DNA of 64,000 nt from Mariniphaga sp041686935 (lineage in GTDB: Bacteria; Bacteroidota; Bacteroidia; Bacteroidales; Prolixibacteraceae), in assembly GCA_041686935.1 (NCBI GenBank), contig JAWLCW010000006.1:62001-126000 (forward strand), given 5' to 3'. Each line of letters opens with the position of its first letter. Position 1 is the stretch's first letter. This document shows, piece after piece, positions 17,722-27,144 of the stretch. Below the pieces are notes generated by a model. The model did no database searches and was not told the DNA's origin. It was given only the letters and a program-made list of their open reading frames with translations. The position numbers and the translations under genes were made by a program.

Positions 17722-18789
17722 CTACCGGAACCCATACCACTTTTTAACATTGCCGGCATAAATTTTATCTACCACCTCTTTGGGGAGTTTCAATCCACGG
17801 AACTCCCCGTTTATTAAACTGCTGGTCATTTTGTTGTCGGTTACCAAATACTCCCAGTCCTTCATCCAGGCTTGGTGCATCCGGTTTTGAAAAGCCTCTT
17901 TTTCCTGACCGCGGTCGATAATGTCGGTGCCATACATAAGCCGGTCCTGATAGTTGATGAAAAAATCGCGGACTTTTTCCCGGGTTTCAACCGTCTGGTA
18001 AAATAATTGCCCCATACGCGCAGCCATGTCCATAGATGCATTGGGGAAACGGTCGAGGAAAGCGGCCATTTCATCCACACTCCACTCGAGGCTGGCTAAG
18101 TGACAACCAATAAAAATCAGGTCGGGGTGTTTCTCCAGCATCCGGTCGCGGGCTGCCATCTGCTCTTCATACGAAGGAAATTCCGGGTGCAGGTACATGT
18201 GGTATTGCGGATTGTTTGCAAAATAATTGCTGTCGTTTTTTGTAGTCATTTTATCCAAAGGCAGCCAGCAGTTTTTGGGTTCGCCCAGATGCCCCACCAG
18301 CGGAATATCCTTTTCGGCCAGATGCTTAAAAACCGGATCAAACTGTGGATCGTCAATCATAACCAGCAGGCTGTCTTTATCCCGAAATTCCATACCAATG
18401 TTCTTCCATACTTTCACAGCGATGGCGCCGTCGGCCACACATTGGTCAATCCAGGAAATGGTGTTTTCCGCCCAACCCGGTTCGTCCCAGCCATCGAGGC
18501 AAAAAGTTGCAGTAAACTCATTTGTTTCAGGATATTTCTGTTTCAACGATTTCAGCCACTGGTGCGCTTCAACCACCCGCTCACAGCCACCCGAATAGGT
18601 GTTGATGTTCAACAGCCTGAAGTTATCTTTTTGCGCCTGTTCCACCGAGTTTTCAATATCGGTGTAAATGTGGTAATGTGCATCAATTTTCTCCACTTTC
18701 GCAAAATCATCCATGGAATAATAATTCTTATTCTGGCAGGAAAACAGAGCGAATGCAGCAATCCAAAAAAAATAATACTGAGCTTTCAT
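17722..18789 (-). CDS. Amidohydrolase-fold lipoprotein
   Basis: A 355-residue protein with a lipoprotein signal (FALFSC, Cys at 18) and an amidohydrolase-2 TIM barrel (COG2159 type). The first strand carries KIDAHYHIY, the HxH metal pair; later histidines in LVGHLGEP and GCHLAS and the aspartate in YGTDII are in the positions expected for metal and catalytic residues. The substrate is unknown; relatives include decarboxylases and lactonases as well as hydrolases. Being lipid-anchored it works on the periplasmic or outer-membrane side. Stand-alone gene. Confidence 0.85.
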   Translation of the reverse strand: MKAQYYFFWIAAFALFSCQNKNYYSMDDFAKVEKIDAHYHIYTDIENSVEQAQKDNFRLLNINTYSGGCERVVEAHQWLKSLKQKYPETNEFTATFCLDGWDEPGWAENTISWIDQCVADGAIAVKVWKNIGMEFRDKDSLLVMIDDPQFDPVFKHLAEKDIPLVGHLGEPKNCWLPLDKMTTKNDSNYFANNPQYHMYLHPEFPSYEEQMAARDRMLEKHPDLIFIGCHLASLEWSVDEMAAFLDRFPNASMDMAARMGQLFYQTVETREKVRDFFINYQDRLMYGTDIIDRGQEKEAFQNRMHQAWMKDWEYLVTDNKMTSSLINGEFRGLKLPKEVVDKIYAGNVKKWYGFR

Positions 18790-18883
18790 TTTAAAATGGT
18801 TTGATTTAATTGGGTTGAAGTTAAAAAAAACAGAGAAACATATTCACTATTCTGCCAAATTTTAAGGAAACTTCAAAGTTACC

Positions 18884-18891
18884 TACTTTTG
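18884..18891 (+). promoter_or_regulatory. -7 promoter element of the nitroreductase gene
   Basis: TACTTTTG matches TAnnTTTG exactly and lies 22 bases before the nitroreductase start at 18914. A TTG -33 box is not evident. Confidence 0.5.
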
Positions 18892-18913
18892 TGCCCAACA
18901 AAAATGATAAAAA

Positions 18914-19432
18914 ATGATAGAAATTCTCAGAAATCGCCGAAGTATCCGGAAATACACAAATCAGCCGGTTGAACCGAAAAAGCAGGAAATTTTAAAAGAA
19001 GCTGTTTTGCGTTCGCCATCTTCCAAAAACATCAATCCGTGGGAATTTATTTTTGTGGATGAAAAGGAATTACTCCTTAAATTGAAGGATTGCAAACCTC
19101 ACGGAGCAATTCCGCTGGCAACTGCGCCTTTGGCTGTTGTTATTTGTGCTGATGAAACCAAAAACGATGTGTGGATTGAAGACTGTTCCATTGCCTCCAT
19201 TTTACTGCAACTAACAGCGCAAAATTTGGGGTTGGGCAGTTGCTGGATTCAAATCCGAAACAGGCAACACTCGGAAACTATTTCTGCTGAAAAATATATT
19301 CAAAACCTTCTGAATGTTCCTGAAAACTACAGGATATTAAGTGTTGTGTCAGTCGGGTATCCCGCAACTGCCCGAGAGGGAAAACCTTTTGATGAACTTG
19401 AATTTGGAAAAATTAAATTCAATTCATTTTAA
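18914..19432 (+). CDS. Nitroreductase family protein
   Basis: A 172-residue small FMN-dependent nitroreductase. The N-terminus IRKYTNQPVE and the RSPSSKNINPWEFIFV motif bind FMN; a central segment (CSIASILLQLTAQNLGLGSCWIQIR) is the typical helix pair of the short nitroreductase subfamily. Members reduce nitro compounds, quinones or flavins with NAD(P)H; the true substrate is unknown. The stop codon overlaps that of the convergent gene at 19429. Confidence 0.9.
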   Translation: MIEILRNRRSIRKYTNQPVEPKKQEILKEAVLRSPSSKNINPWEFIFVDEKELLLKLKDCKPHGAIPLATAPLAVVICADETKNDVWIEDCSIASILLQLTAQNLGLGSCWIQIRNRQHSETISAEKYIQNLLNVPENYRILSVVSVGYPATAREGKPFDELEFGKIKFNSF

Positions 19433-19728
19433 TTTAACTCGTACCATCTGGTTCTGGCCAGGTAAATACCAGGTCCCAAACCCGGGTAGGTTACATAAAT
19501 ATCCAATGCCTCCGAATAATCTATTGGTTTGTCTTTTATGTAATCGTACAACTTCATATAATTGGCAATGGCAAAGTCAACCGGATATCCGGCTATAACA
19601 ATATTCCAAAACGCTTCCAATTCTTCATTGGATGAATTACGGATGGTGTGCTTGATATAATTAAAGCGATTGGGGGTTAACAATTTTCTAATTTTTTGAT
19701 AATAGTTTAAAGTTGTCCTGCTTTTCAT
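19429..19728 (-). CDS. Small protein of unknown function
   Basis: I do not recognise this gene. From ATG 19728 it encodes 99 residues, basic at the N-terminus (MKSRTTLNYYQKIRKLL), with aromatic-rich helices and a final YPGLGPGIYLARTRWYELN. No signal peptide or membrane segment is apparent. A Met 19 codons further upstream (19785) is possible, but that extension is cysteine- and asparagine-rich and less coherent. It overlaps the nitroreductase stop by 4 bases, head to head at the 3' ends. Confidence 0.55.
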   Translation of the reverse strand: MKSRTTLNYYQKIRKLLTPNRFNYIKHTIRNSSNEELEAFWNIVIAGYPVDFAIANYMKLYDYIKDKPIDYSEALDIYVTYPGLGPGIYLARTRWYELN

Positions 19729-19862
19729 CTTTCTGTATTTATTTGATGCAGCTAAATTATTTAAACAAGGACAATGAACCAACATGTAAAATACTGTAAT
19801 ATAATGTTATAATAACTGAATTACCATCAGTAAATACCTGATTGAAAAACTTAAAAAAGGTA

Positions 19863-19890
19863 ATTTTTGCTGATTGACCTCAGCAAAAAT
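19863..19890 (-). terminator. Hairpin terminator downstream of the PBP1A gene
   Basis: ATTTTTGCTGA (19863-19873) and TCAGCAAAAAT (19880-19890) form a perfect 11-bp stem with a 6-base loop, 65 bases after the stop of the minus-strand PBP gene. On the minus strand a T6 run follows four bases later. Confidence 0.6.
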
Positions 19891-19954
19891 ACCCGATCGG
19901 TAAAAACATCTCATCCTTTTATTCGAAGGGAAAACTGATTATGAGGTTTAAAAA

Positions 19955-22306
19955 TTAAAAGAAATCTTCAAAATCTGTTGGTACATTCCGATGGTCTTCT
20001 CCGTCGCAATCGAGGTTAATATTGAAATTTTCCGGTCGCTTGAATTGCATATCCTCCGTATATCCAAGCGTTGGATCGGCTAAAACTTTTTTGTAGAAGT
20101 ACCCCCAAATGGGTAAGGCCATATTGGCACCCTGTCCTGAGGCAAGAGTTCTGAAACGAACACTTCGCAGGTCGGCACCGGTCCACACCCCTGCTGTTAA
20201 ACGAGGCGTTGTTCCAATAAACCATCCATCGGATTGATTCTGGGTTGTTCCCGTTTTTCCGGCAATGGGCATCGTAAATTTCCCATATCCGTCGCGGTTT
20301 CTTAACCTGACTCCCGTTCCGCTGTCAATAACCCCCTGCATCAGGTTAACCATCAGATAGGCGGTTTGTTCGTCGAAGGCTTCATGCCGCTCGGGTTGAA
20401 AAGTTGCAATTACGTTTCCGTAACGATCTTCTATGCGGGTTACAAAATAGGGTTTCACGTAAACGCCCTGATTGGTGTAGGTGTTAAATGCCCCAACCAT
20501 TTCATAAAGAGTTATATCAGAAGTTCCCAAAAACATGGAAGGAACGGGATCGATTGGACTGTAAACACCCATTCGCTTCATTACCGAGGCCATAGCCTGA
20601 GGATTAAACTGTTTCATTACCCAGGCCGATATTTTGTTTCGCGATTGTGCCAGACCCCATTTCAGGGTTACCAGTTTACCCTCGTTTTCTTCGTCGTATT
20701 CTGCATCTTTGGGCTCCCAGATTGTGCCATCCCACATCTGAAACTGCTGACTTACATAAGGTACTTTTGTGCAAGGTGTCAGGCCGTTTTGCATGGCCAG
20801 TGTATATAAAAACGGTTTTACGGTTGAACCAACCTGACGTTTTCCTCCCTTCACCATATCATACATGAAATATTTGTAATTCGGACCACCCACATAGGCT
20901 TTTACTTTCCCCGAATGTGTTTCCATAGCCATAAAGGAAGACCGGAAATGCCGCAGATACCATTTAAGCGAGTCAAGTGGCGACATAATGGTATCAATTT
21001 CCCCTTTCCAGGAAAAGATGGTCATTTCAACCGGCTGTTTGAAATTTTCCTTTATTTCGCTGAAACTTTTTCCCTGGTTATTTAGCACCCTGTACCGTTC
21101 TGTTCGTCTTATCTCACTGTTAATCAGGTCTTCAACTTCGTTTGCCGACATGTTATTGGCAAACGGGGGGTTGTTCAGAAACCTCAATCCACCATCGAAT
21201 TCAGGTTGCAAATTATTTCTCAGGTGGTATTCTACAGATTCTACGGCGTATTTCTGCATTCGGGAATCGATGGTAGTAAAAATACGGAGTCCGTCGGTAT
21301 ATAAATCATAATTTTTCCCATCAGGTTTTGTATTTTTTCTGCACCAACCATATAAAGGATCTGTTTCCCAATCAGTTGAATCTTCCTTGAACTTCTGCAT
21401 TTGCCATGATGCGTAATTCCTTATGTCGGGCTTACGGGCAGTAAGGGTTAAACGCAAATATTCGCGAAGATAAGGCGCCGGACCACTTTTATAATCCACT
21501 TTCTGGTATTCCAAATCAAGCGGCAATTGTTTTACAGAGTCCCTCACAGTTTTGGAAATGTATCCGTACTTGGCCATTTGGTTTAACACAACATTCCGGC
21601 GGTGCATAACCAGTTCGGGTCTTCGCACCGGATTATAAAGCGATGAATTCTGTGCCATTCCCACCAACATGGCAGCCTGATGCAAATGAAGCGAATCAGG
21701 AGGAATGCTGAAATAAACCTGCGAAGCCGATTTAATTCCAACCGCCAGGTTTAGAAAATCATATTTATTCAAATACATTAAAATGATTTCCTCTTTGGTA
21801 TAACTCCTTTCAAGTTTTACGGCAATTACCCATTCTTTAAATTTCCGAAGCACAAGTTCTTTTTTGCTTGATAAATTATCACGCGGAAAAAGCATTTTAG
21901 CCAACTGCTGACTTATTGTACTTCCGCCACCCGAACTGGTATCTCCGGTAACAATTCCTTTTACAACCCGCAACAAACCTCTTAAATCTATTCCCGAGTG
22001 CCTGAAAAATCTGACATCTTCTGTTGAAATCAGTGCATCGATAAGGTGTGGCGGAAGATTTTCGTAGTTTACGAATGTGCGGTTTTCGTGAATAAAATAC
22101 TTATCCAGAATTTTCCCATCTTCAGAATAAATTTCGGAGGCCAGGATGTTTGGCGGATTTTCCAACTCTTCAAAAGTGGGCATAAATCCCAGGTTTCCTT
22201 TGGCAATCATCAGAAATAACAGAGTTACTCCCGCAATTCCTATAAGAAACACCGACCAAAACCAAATGATGTATTTTTTCCAGCTTGTCTTTTTTTCCTT
22301 CGTCAT
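19955..22306 (-). CDS. Class A penicillin-binding protein (PBP1A type)
   Basis: A 783-residue bifunctional peptidoglycan synthase. One N-terminal membrane helix (about residues 12-35) is followed by a GT51 glycosyltransferase domain with the catalytic EDVRFFRHSGID motif and GGSTISQQLAKML, then a transpeptidase domain with the SxxK box STVK, the SRN box and KTGTTQ. Start at ATG 22306 is favoured because a full promoter (TTGG, 19 bp, TATATTTG) places transcription only about 10 bases before an alternative ATG at 22315. Divergent from topA. Confidence 0.94.
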   Translation of the reverse strand: MTKEKKTSWKKYIIWFWSVFLIGIAGVTLLFLMIAKGNLGFMPTFEELENPPNILASEIYSEDGKILDKYFIHENRTFVNYENLPPHLIDALISTEDVRFFRHSGIDLRGLLRVVKGIVTGDTSSGGGSTISQQLAKMLFPRDNLSSKKELVLRKFKEWVIAVKLERSYTKEEIILMYLNKYDFLNLAVGIKSASQVYFSIPPDSLHLHQAAMLVGMAQNSSLYNPVRRPELVMHRRNVVLNQMAKYGYISKTVRDSVKQLPLDLEYQKVDYKSGPAPYLREYLRLTLTARKPDIRNYASWQMQKFKEDSTDWETDPLYGWCRKNTKPDGKNYDLYTDGLRIFTTIDSRMQKYAVESVEYHLRNNLQPEFDGGLRFLNNPPFANNMSANEVEDLINSEIRRTERYRVLNNQGKSFSEIKENFKQPVEMTIFSWKGEIDTIMSPLDSLKWYLRHFRSSFMAMETHSGKVKAYVGGPNYKYFMYDMVKGGKRQVGSTVKPFLYTLAMQNGLTPCTKVPYVSQQFQMWDGTIWEPKDAEYDEENEGKLVTLKWGLAQSRNKISAWVMKQFNPQAMASVMKRMGVYSPIDPVPSMFLGTSDITLYEMVGAFNTYTNQGVYVKPYFVTRIEDRYGNVIATFQPERHEAFDEQTAYLMVNLMQGVIDSGTGVRLRNRDGYGKFTMPIAGKTGTTQNQSDGWFIGTTPRLTAGVWTGADLRSVRFRTLASGQGANMALPIWGYFYKKVLADPTLGYTEDMQFKRPENFNINLDCDGEDHRNVPTDFEDFF

Positions 22307-22330
22307 GAAAATCATGATTTAATATTGCGA

Positions 22331-22360
22331 CAAATATATATGTTTCCGCTGTGGAACCAA
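22331..22360 (-). promoter_or_regulatory. Consensus promoter of the PBP1A gene
   Basis: On the minus strand TTGG (22360-22357, with the TTG at 22360-22358) is followed after 19 bases by TATATTTG (22338-22331). Both boxes and the spacing match the Bacteroidota sigma-ABfr consensus (TTG, about 19, TAnnTTTG). Confidence 0.7.
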
Positions 22361-22515
22361 TTAAATAAACGGGTTCAGGAGGAGTAATATTTTATTTTTT
22401 TACAAATAATTTAATCATTTTCAAATAAATAGATTTAAAATAAGCAAATTAAATTTTGAACTTAGCAATTCATTTTCTTTAATTTGCAGAAATTTTTAAA
22501 AAGGAATTGAAGCAT

Positions 22516-24855
22516 ATGCATGAAAACCTTGTTATAGTTGAGTCGCCTGCAAAGGCCAAAACGATTGAGAAATTTATAGGAAAAGGATACACGGTTACAT
22601 CCTGTATGGGGCACATCCGTGATTTGGAGAAAAAGGATTTTGGAATTGACCTGGAAAAAAACTACCAGCCCAAATATGTAGTTACTCCTGAAAAGAAGAA
22701 AATTGTAACCGAGCTGAAAAAACTGGCAAAAGATGCAGAAACAGTATGGTTGGCATCTGATGAGGACCGTGAGGGAGAGGCCATAGCCTGGCACCTGAAA
22801 GAAGTATTAAAACTCGACCCGAAAAAAACGAAACGGATTGTTTTTCATGAAATTACCAAAGATGCCATTTTACGTGCTATCCAAAATCCCCGATCTATTG
22901 ATGAACACCTGGTGAATGCCCAGCAAGCCCGACGTGTGCTCGATCGCATTGTGGGATTTGAAATTTCTCCCGTTTTATGGAAAAAGGTTAGGCCGGCTCT
23001 TTCTGCAGGCCGGGTTCAATCGGTTGCAGTGAGGTTAATTGTGGAACGTGAGCGCGAAATCATCAACTTTAAAACTGAAACATGGTATCGCGTTACAGGT
23101 GTTTTTCTGGCGAAGGATGAAAATGGAAATCCTGCCGAACTGAAAGCGGAATTAAACAAAAGGTTTTCAACCAAAAAGGAAGCTTATGCTTTTTTGGAAA
23201 AATGTCAGACGGCTGAATTTTTAATTGCTGATGTAGTGAAAAAGCCGGCAAAACGTTCACCGGCGCCGCCATTTACCACCTCAACACTTCAGCAGGAAGC
23301 CAGCCGCAAACTGAACTTCTCGGTAGCGCAAACTATGTCGGTTGCCCAGCGGCTTTACGAAAACGGAAAAATTACGTACATGCGTACCGATTCAGTAAAT
23401 CTTTCCGGGTTAGCCATAAGCACGGCAAAACAAAAAATAATTGAATTACATGGTGAGGAATATGTAAAAATAAGGAAATACAGCACCAAATCCAAAGGAG
23501 CACAAGAGGCACATGAGGCTATCAGGCCAACATACATGAGTAATGAAACCGTAAGTGGTTCAACCCAGGAACAACGGCTCTACGAACTTATATGGAAGCG
23601 TACCATGGCTTCGCAAATGGCAGATGCAAAACTCGAAAAAACAACGGTAACCATTACGGTGTCAACAACTCCTGAAGTTTTTACATCTTCGGGGGAAGTA
23701 ATAATTTTTGACGGTTTTCTGAAAGTTTATATGGAATCGACTGACGATGAAAACGGAAATACATCTGCCGCGCAGGAAATTATCCCGCCTTTAAAGGTTA
23801 AAGATACATTGCGCATGGCTTCCATTTTTGCAACACAGCGTTATTCCCAGCGTCCTCCGCGTTACACAGAAGCGTCGCTGGTAAAAAAACTCGAAGAACT
23901 GGGAATCGGCAGGCCTTCAACTTATGCGCCAACTATTACTACCATTCAAAACCGCAACTATGTGGTTAAAGAAGATCGGGAGGGAATTGAAAGGAAATTC
24001 GACATTGTTACTTTAAAAGGAAATAAAATTTCTGAAAAAACAAATTCAGAAGTTACCGGCACCGAAAAATCGAAACTTTTCCCAACCGATGTGGGAATGG
24101 TGGTTAATGACTTCCTTATGGAAAATTTCGAACAGATTATGGATTACAACTTTACCGCCAGCGTTGAAAAAGAGTTCGATGATATAGCAGAAGGGAATAA
24201 GGTGTGGAACGAAATGATAGACAAATTTTACCAGCCTTTCCATTTGCAGGTTGAAGATGTGTTGAAAAATTCAGAACGATCAAAAGGAGAACGAATTTTA
24301 GGGGAAGACCCAAAAACCGGAAAACAGGTAGCCGTAAAAATTGGCCGATACGGGCCGGTTGCCCAGTTGGGGGAGGCCTCATCGGAAAATAATGACGAAA
24401 AGCCACAATTTGCAAGTTTGCGCGCCGGCCAGCACCTGGAAACAATCACTCTCGACGAAGCGCTCGACTTGTTTAAGCTTCCCCGTGAACTGGGCGAATT
24501 CGAAAATAAAAAAGTGACAGTCAGCATTGGCCGTTTTGGACCATACATCAGGCACGACAATAAATTCGTATCGCTGGGAAAACAAGATGATCCGTTTACC
24601 GTTGACCTCGGCCGCGCTTTGGAACTTATTGAATCAAAAAGGGAGAAAGACCTGAAAGCTGTTATTAAAGTTTTTGATGAAGAACCGGAACTTAAAGTTC
24701 TGAATGGCAGATGGGGTCCCTATATTTCATTCAAAAAGAAAAACTATAAAATTCCAAAGAAAATGAAGGCTGAAGAACTTTCTCTGGAAGAATGTAAAAA
24801 AATAATAACCGAAGCCCCGGAACCCAAAACAAAAAGGGCACGAAACAAAAAATAA
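22516..24855 (+). CDS. topA: DNA topoisomerase I
   Basis: A 779-residue type IA topoisomerase that relaxes negative supercoils. The Toprim domain starts at once (LVIVESPAKAKTIEKFIG) with the DEDREGEAIAWHL acidic motif near residues 80-92. The catalytic tyrosine lies in ITYMRTDSVNLS. Instead of Cys4 zinc fingers the C-terminus has repeated GRxGPY-type modules (GRYGPVAQ, GRFGPYIR, GRWGPYIS) and a lysine-rich tail. ATG 22516 is preferred over an in-frame TTG at 22507. A strong terminator begins at its stop codon, so the following genes use their own promoter. Confidence 0.96.
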   Translation: MHENLVIVESPAKAKTIEKFIGKGYTVTSCMGHIRDLEKKDFGIDLEKNYQPKYVVTPEKKKIVTELKKLAKDAETVWLASDEDREGEAIAWHLKEVLKLDPKKTKRIVFHEITKDAILRAIQNPRSIDEHLVNAQQARRVLDRIVGFEISPVLWKKVRPALSAGRVQSVAVRLIVEREREIINFKTETWYRVTGVFLAKDENGNPAELKAELNKRFSTKKEAYAFLEKCQTAEFLIADVVKKPAKRSPAPPFTTSTLQQEASRKLNFSVAQTMSVAQRLYENGKITYMRTDSVNLSGLAISTAKQKIIELHGEEYVKIRKYSTKSKGAQEAHEAIRPTYMSNETVSGSTQEQRLYELIWKRTMASQMADAKLEKTTVTITVSTTPEVFTSSGEVIIFDGFLKVYMESTDDENGNTSAAQEIIPPLKVKDTLRMASIFATQRYSQRPPRYTEASLVKKLEELGIGRPSTYAPTITTIQNRNYVVKEDREGIERKFDIVTLKGNKISEKTNSEVTGTEKSKLFPTDVGMVVNDFLMENFEQIMDYNFTASVEKEFDDIAEGNKVWNEMIDKFYQPFHLQVEDVLKNSERSKGERILGEDPKTGKQVAVKIGRYGPVAQLGEASSENNDEKPQFASLRAGQHLETITLDEALDLFKLPRELGEFENKKVTVSIGRFGPYIRHDNKFVSLGKQDDPFTVDLGRALELIESKREKDLKAVIKVFDEEPELKVLNGRWGPYISFKKKNYKIPKKMKAEELSLEECKKIITEAPEPKTKRARNKK

Positions 24856-24893
24856 AAAATAAAGGCAGATGATATACATTTGCCTTTATTTTT
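24855..24893 (+). terminator. Strong intrinsic terminator of topA
   Basis: A 13-bp stem pairs AAAAATAAAGGCA (24855-24867) with TGCCTTTATTTTT (24881-24893) around a 13-base loop, beginning at the last base of the topA stop codon and ending in T5. Confidence 0.8.
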
Positions 24894-24894
24894 G
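24887..24894 (+). promoter_or_regulatory. -7 element embedded in the topA terminator
   Basis: TATTTTTG is an exact TAnnTTTG match formed by the T-tract of the terminator, 22 bases before the ATG at 24916. It is the only candidate promoter for the downstream ureohydrolase-like gene; no TTG box is visible. Confidence 0.45.
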
Positions 24895-24915
24895 AAAAAA
24901 ACCGAAATCTGTCTC

Positions 24916-26055
24916 ATGAATTTGCCTGATTATTTTGAACCTGTTGATTTTGAAACATATAAAACAAGCTTTAATTCGCTTGGAAAATATGCTTTGGGGC
25001 CGGCAATTGAAAAAACAAGCGCAAACTTGTTCGGAACATCAGTTAAAAAACCTGATGTTCTGATTATTGGTGTGCCTTTCGAAAACGGAAAATTTCAAAA
25101 AAAAGAAGCTTCAGCTCCTGACCACATCAGAAGAGCACTATACGAACTTGCGGCAATAAACAACAATATCTGTATTGCCGATGCCGGAAACCTGAAAAGC
25201 ACATCCAGCCGCAAGGGTATTTTTCTTGCCATCCGCGATGTTACCGAATACCTGAAAGAAATGGGAGTAGTTCCAGTTTTTTTGGGAGGAAGTCAGGAAT
25301 TGACTTTGGGAATTTGCGATGCTTTTAAAAATGAGCGATTCTTCTGGCTTTCTTTAATTGATGCTGTTTGTGATGTAAAAAAAAGCATTGAAAAATTTGA
25401 TTCAACCAACTACCTGAGCCGCATTTTTAAAAATTTGCCCAACATTTTTCAATTCAGCCTTATAGGCTACCAAAACCATTTAGTGGGTGACCAATTAATT
25501 AAAAAGATGCCCGGGACCGGAGAACATTTGAGGTTAGGAGAGTTGCGCAATAACATTCTGCAGGCTGAACAACTGTTGCGAAATTCAGATGTACTCTCTT
25601 TCGATATGGGTTCCGTAAAATACACTGAAGCACCCGCAACAACACAAAAAAACCCAAACGGTTTGCGCGGGGAAGAAGCCTGTCAACTGGCTCGACTTGC
25701 AGGTTTAAGCTCTAATATAAAGGCATTTGGAATATTTGAAACCACTGCTCAAGAAAATAACGACACCACAGTAAAACTTGCAGCCGAAATCGTCTGGTAT
25801 TTTCTTGAAGCATCAGCACAAAAAAAACCGATAAGAGATAGAACAATTTTTAAGGTGGAAATTGACGGGTTGGATAATCCTTTGATTTTCATACACGAAC
25901 AGGAATCGAACCGATGGTGGTTTGAAGCCAGATCAATATCCGGGTATTTATTGGAAGTAGCCTGTTTAGAAGATGACTACCGCCTGGCAGCAGAAAATGA
26001 GATACCTGAACGATGGCTCAGAATTGTTCAAAAAATGGATGGCATATCAAAATAA
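24916..26055 (+). CDS. Arginase/formimidoylglutamase-fold protein with a degenerate metal site
   Basis: A 379-residue member of the ureohydrolase fold. The family landmarks are present but altered: GGDHS appears as GGSQE (124-128), DAHxD as DAVCD (149-153) and SxDxDxxDP as SFDMGSVK (228-235). Thus the metal histidines and one metal aspartate are replaced and a binuclear manganese centre is unlikely. A C-terminal extension of about 70 residues (after 310) is not part of arginases. Together this suggests a structural or regulatory pseudoenzyme. It lies between topA and the type IX secretion genes. ATG 24916 is chosen over a TTG at 24880, which lies inside the topA terminator. Confidence 0.82.
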   Translation: MNLPDYFEPVDFETYKTSFNSLGKYALGPAIEKTSANLFGTSVKKPDVLIIGVPFENGKFQKKEASAPDHIRRALYELAAINNNICIADAGNLKSTSSRKGIFLAIRDVTEYLKEMGVVPVFLGGSQELTLGICDAFKNERFFWLSLIDAVCDVKKSIEKFDSTNYLSRIFKNLPNIFQFSLIGYQNHLVGDQLIKKMPGTGEHLRLGELRNNILQAEQLLRNSDVLSFDMGSVKYTEAPATTQKNPNGLRGEEACQLARLAGLSSNIKAFGIFETTAQENNDTTVKLAAEIVWYFLEASAQKKPIRDRTIFKVEIDGLDNPLIFIHEQESNRWWFEARSISGYLLEVACLEDDYRLAAENEIPERWLRIVQKMDGISK

Positions 26056-26172
26056 TAAAAAAATGATTGCGTTCTTTGCATACCAGGTTAACAGAAGTTT
26101 GTTGCAAACAACATTTTTTTATTTCTTTAGCCCGTAGAGGAAAATATATTTATGCCGCATCCAAAAAGGAGT

Positions 26173-27123
26173 ATGAAAAAAATTATTTCTTTTCTATATT
26201 TGCTGTTATTATTAAAATTGACGGCTTTAGGCCAGATAGACCCGCAGTTTACGAACAATATGTTTTATAAATTAGGCGTAAACCCGGGATATGCAGGCGC
26301 TGAGAATGCCATCAATGGACTAATTTTAAACCGTTATCAATGGGAAGGGATGAAAGGAGCACCGAAAACCCTCGTGTTTAGCGCAGATGCTGCGATTGAT
26401 GTTTTTGGAGCACCCGGAGGCATTGGATTAAATATAGTTAGCGACCAGTTGGGATTTGCAAAAAACATACTGATTAACGCCAATTATGCTTACAAGGCAG
26501 AACTGAGTATCGGCACCCTGGGTGTTGGAGTATCTTTTGGATTGTATAACCAGAGTATAAACGGAGACTGGGAAGTTCCTGAGGATGATTTGAGTATATA
26601 CACCCAGCCTGGATCAGACCCGGCTATACCGCAAGGGGAAGTCAGTCAAATGGCATTTGATGTTGGAAGCGGATTATATCTCTCATCCAACCAGTATTAT
26701 CTGGGTGTGTCGGTAACACATATCAACCAGGCATCCATCGAGTATGATGACTATGCCCGTTCATATTTAACAAGACACTATTATTTAATGGGTGGATACA
26801 ATATAAAACTGGCCGATCCGTTATTTGAGTTACGTCCGTCGTTTCTGTTTAAAACCGATGTGGCAGGATGGCAACTTGATTTGAACACGAATGTTGTGTT
26901 CGACGACAGGTTTTGGGGAGGTATATCATACAGGGTAAACGATGCAGTTGCCCTGCTTTTGGGCCTTGAACTGGCCAATGGGTTAAAAGTGGGTTATTCT
27001 TTTGATTTAGTTACCTCCGCAATTGGTTATTATGGATTTGCATCGCACGAAATATTTTTAAGTTATTCCGTAAATTTGGAACGAAACCGAAACCGAAAAT
27101 ATAAAAGTATTAGATTTTTATAA
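26173..27123 (+). CDS. PorP/SprF family type IX secretion membrane protein
   Basis: A 316-residue outer membrane beta-barrel. A Sec signal (MKKIISFLYLLLLLKLTALG) is followed by the family start QIDPQFTNNMFYKLGVNPGYAG and alternating amphipathic strands to the C-terminus (FLSYSVNLERN). In known T9SS operons a PorP/SprF protein precedes PorK/GldK and is needed for secretion or adhesin attachment. ATG 26173 is used, since the seven residues before it would weaken the signal peptide. It is 21 bp upstream of gldK, so it belongs to that operon. Confidence 0.92.
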   Translation: MKKIISFLYLLLLLKLTALGQIDPQFTNNMFYKLGVNPGYAGAENAINGLILNRYQWEGMKGAPKTLVFSADAAIDVFGAPGGIGLNIVSDQLGFAKNILINANYAYKAELSIGTLGVGVSFGLYNQSINGDWEVPEDDLSIYTQPGSDPAIPQGEVSQMAFDVGSGLYLSSNQYYLGVSVTHINQASIEYDDYARSYLTRHYYLMGGYNIKLADPLFELRPSFLFKTDVAGWQLDLNTNVVFDDRFWGGISYRVNDAVALLLGLELANGLKVGYSFDLVTSAIGYYGFASHEIFLSYSVNLERNRNRKYKSIRFL

Positions 27124-27144
27124 AGAAAGCCATATATTTGAGCT

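Noticed and set aside
19729..19785. Upstream start of the small unknown gene
   Set aside because: The added residues are low in coherence; ATG 19728 with MKSRTTLNYYQ is the more natural start, though not proven.
22507..22515. TTG start for topA three codons upstream
   Set aside because: An ATG follows at 22516 and the conserved Toprim strand begins right after it.
24916..26055. Plain annotation as formimidoylglutamase
   Set aside because: The fold matches, but the metal ligands are replaced, so an enzymatic name would overstate the evidence.
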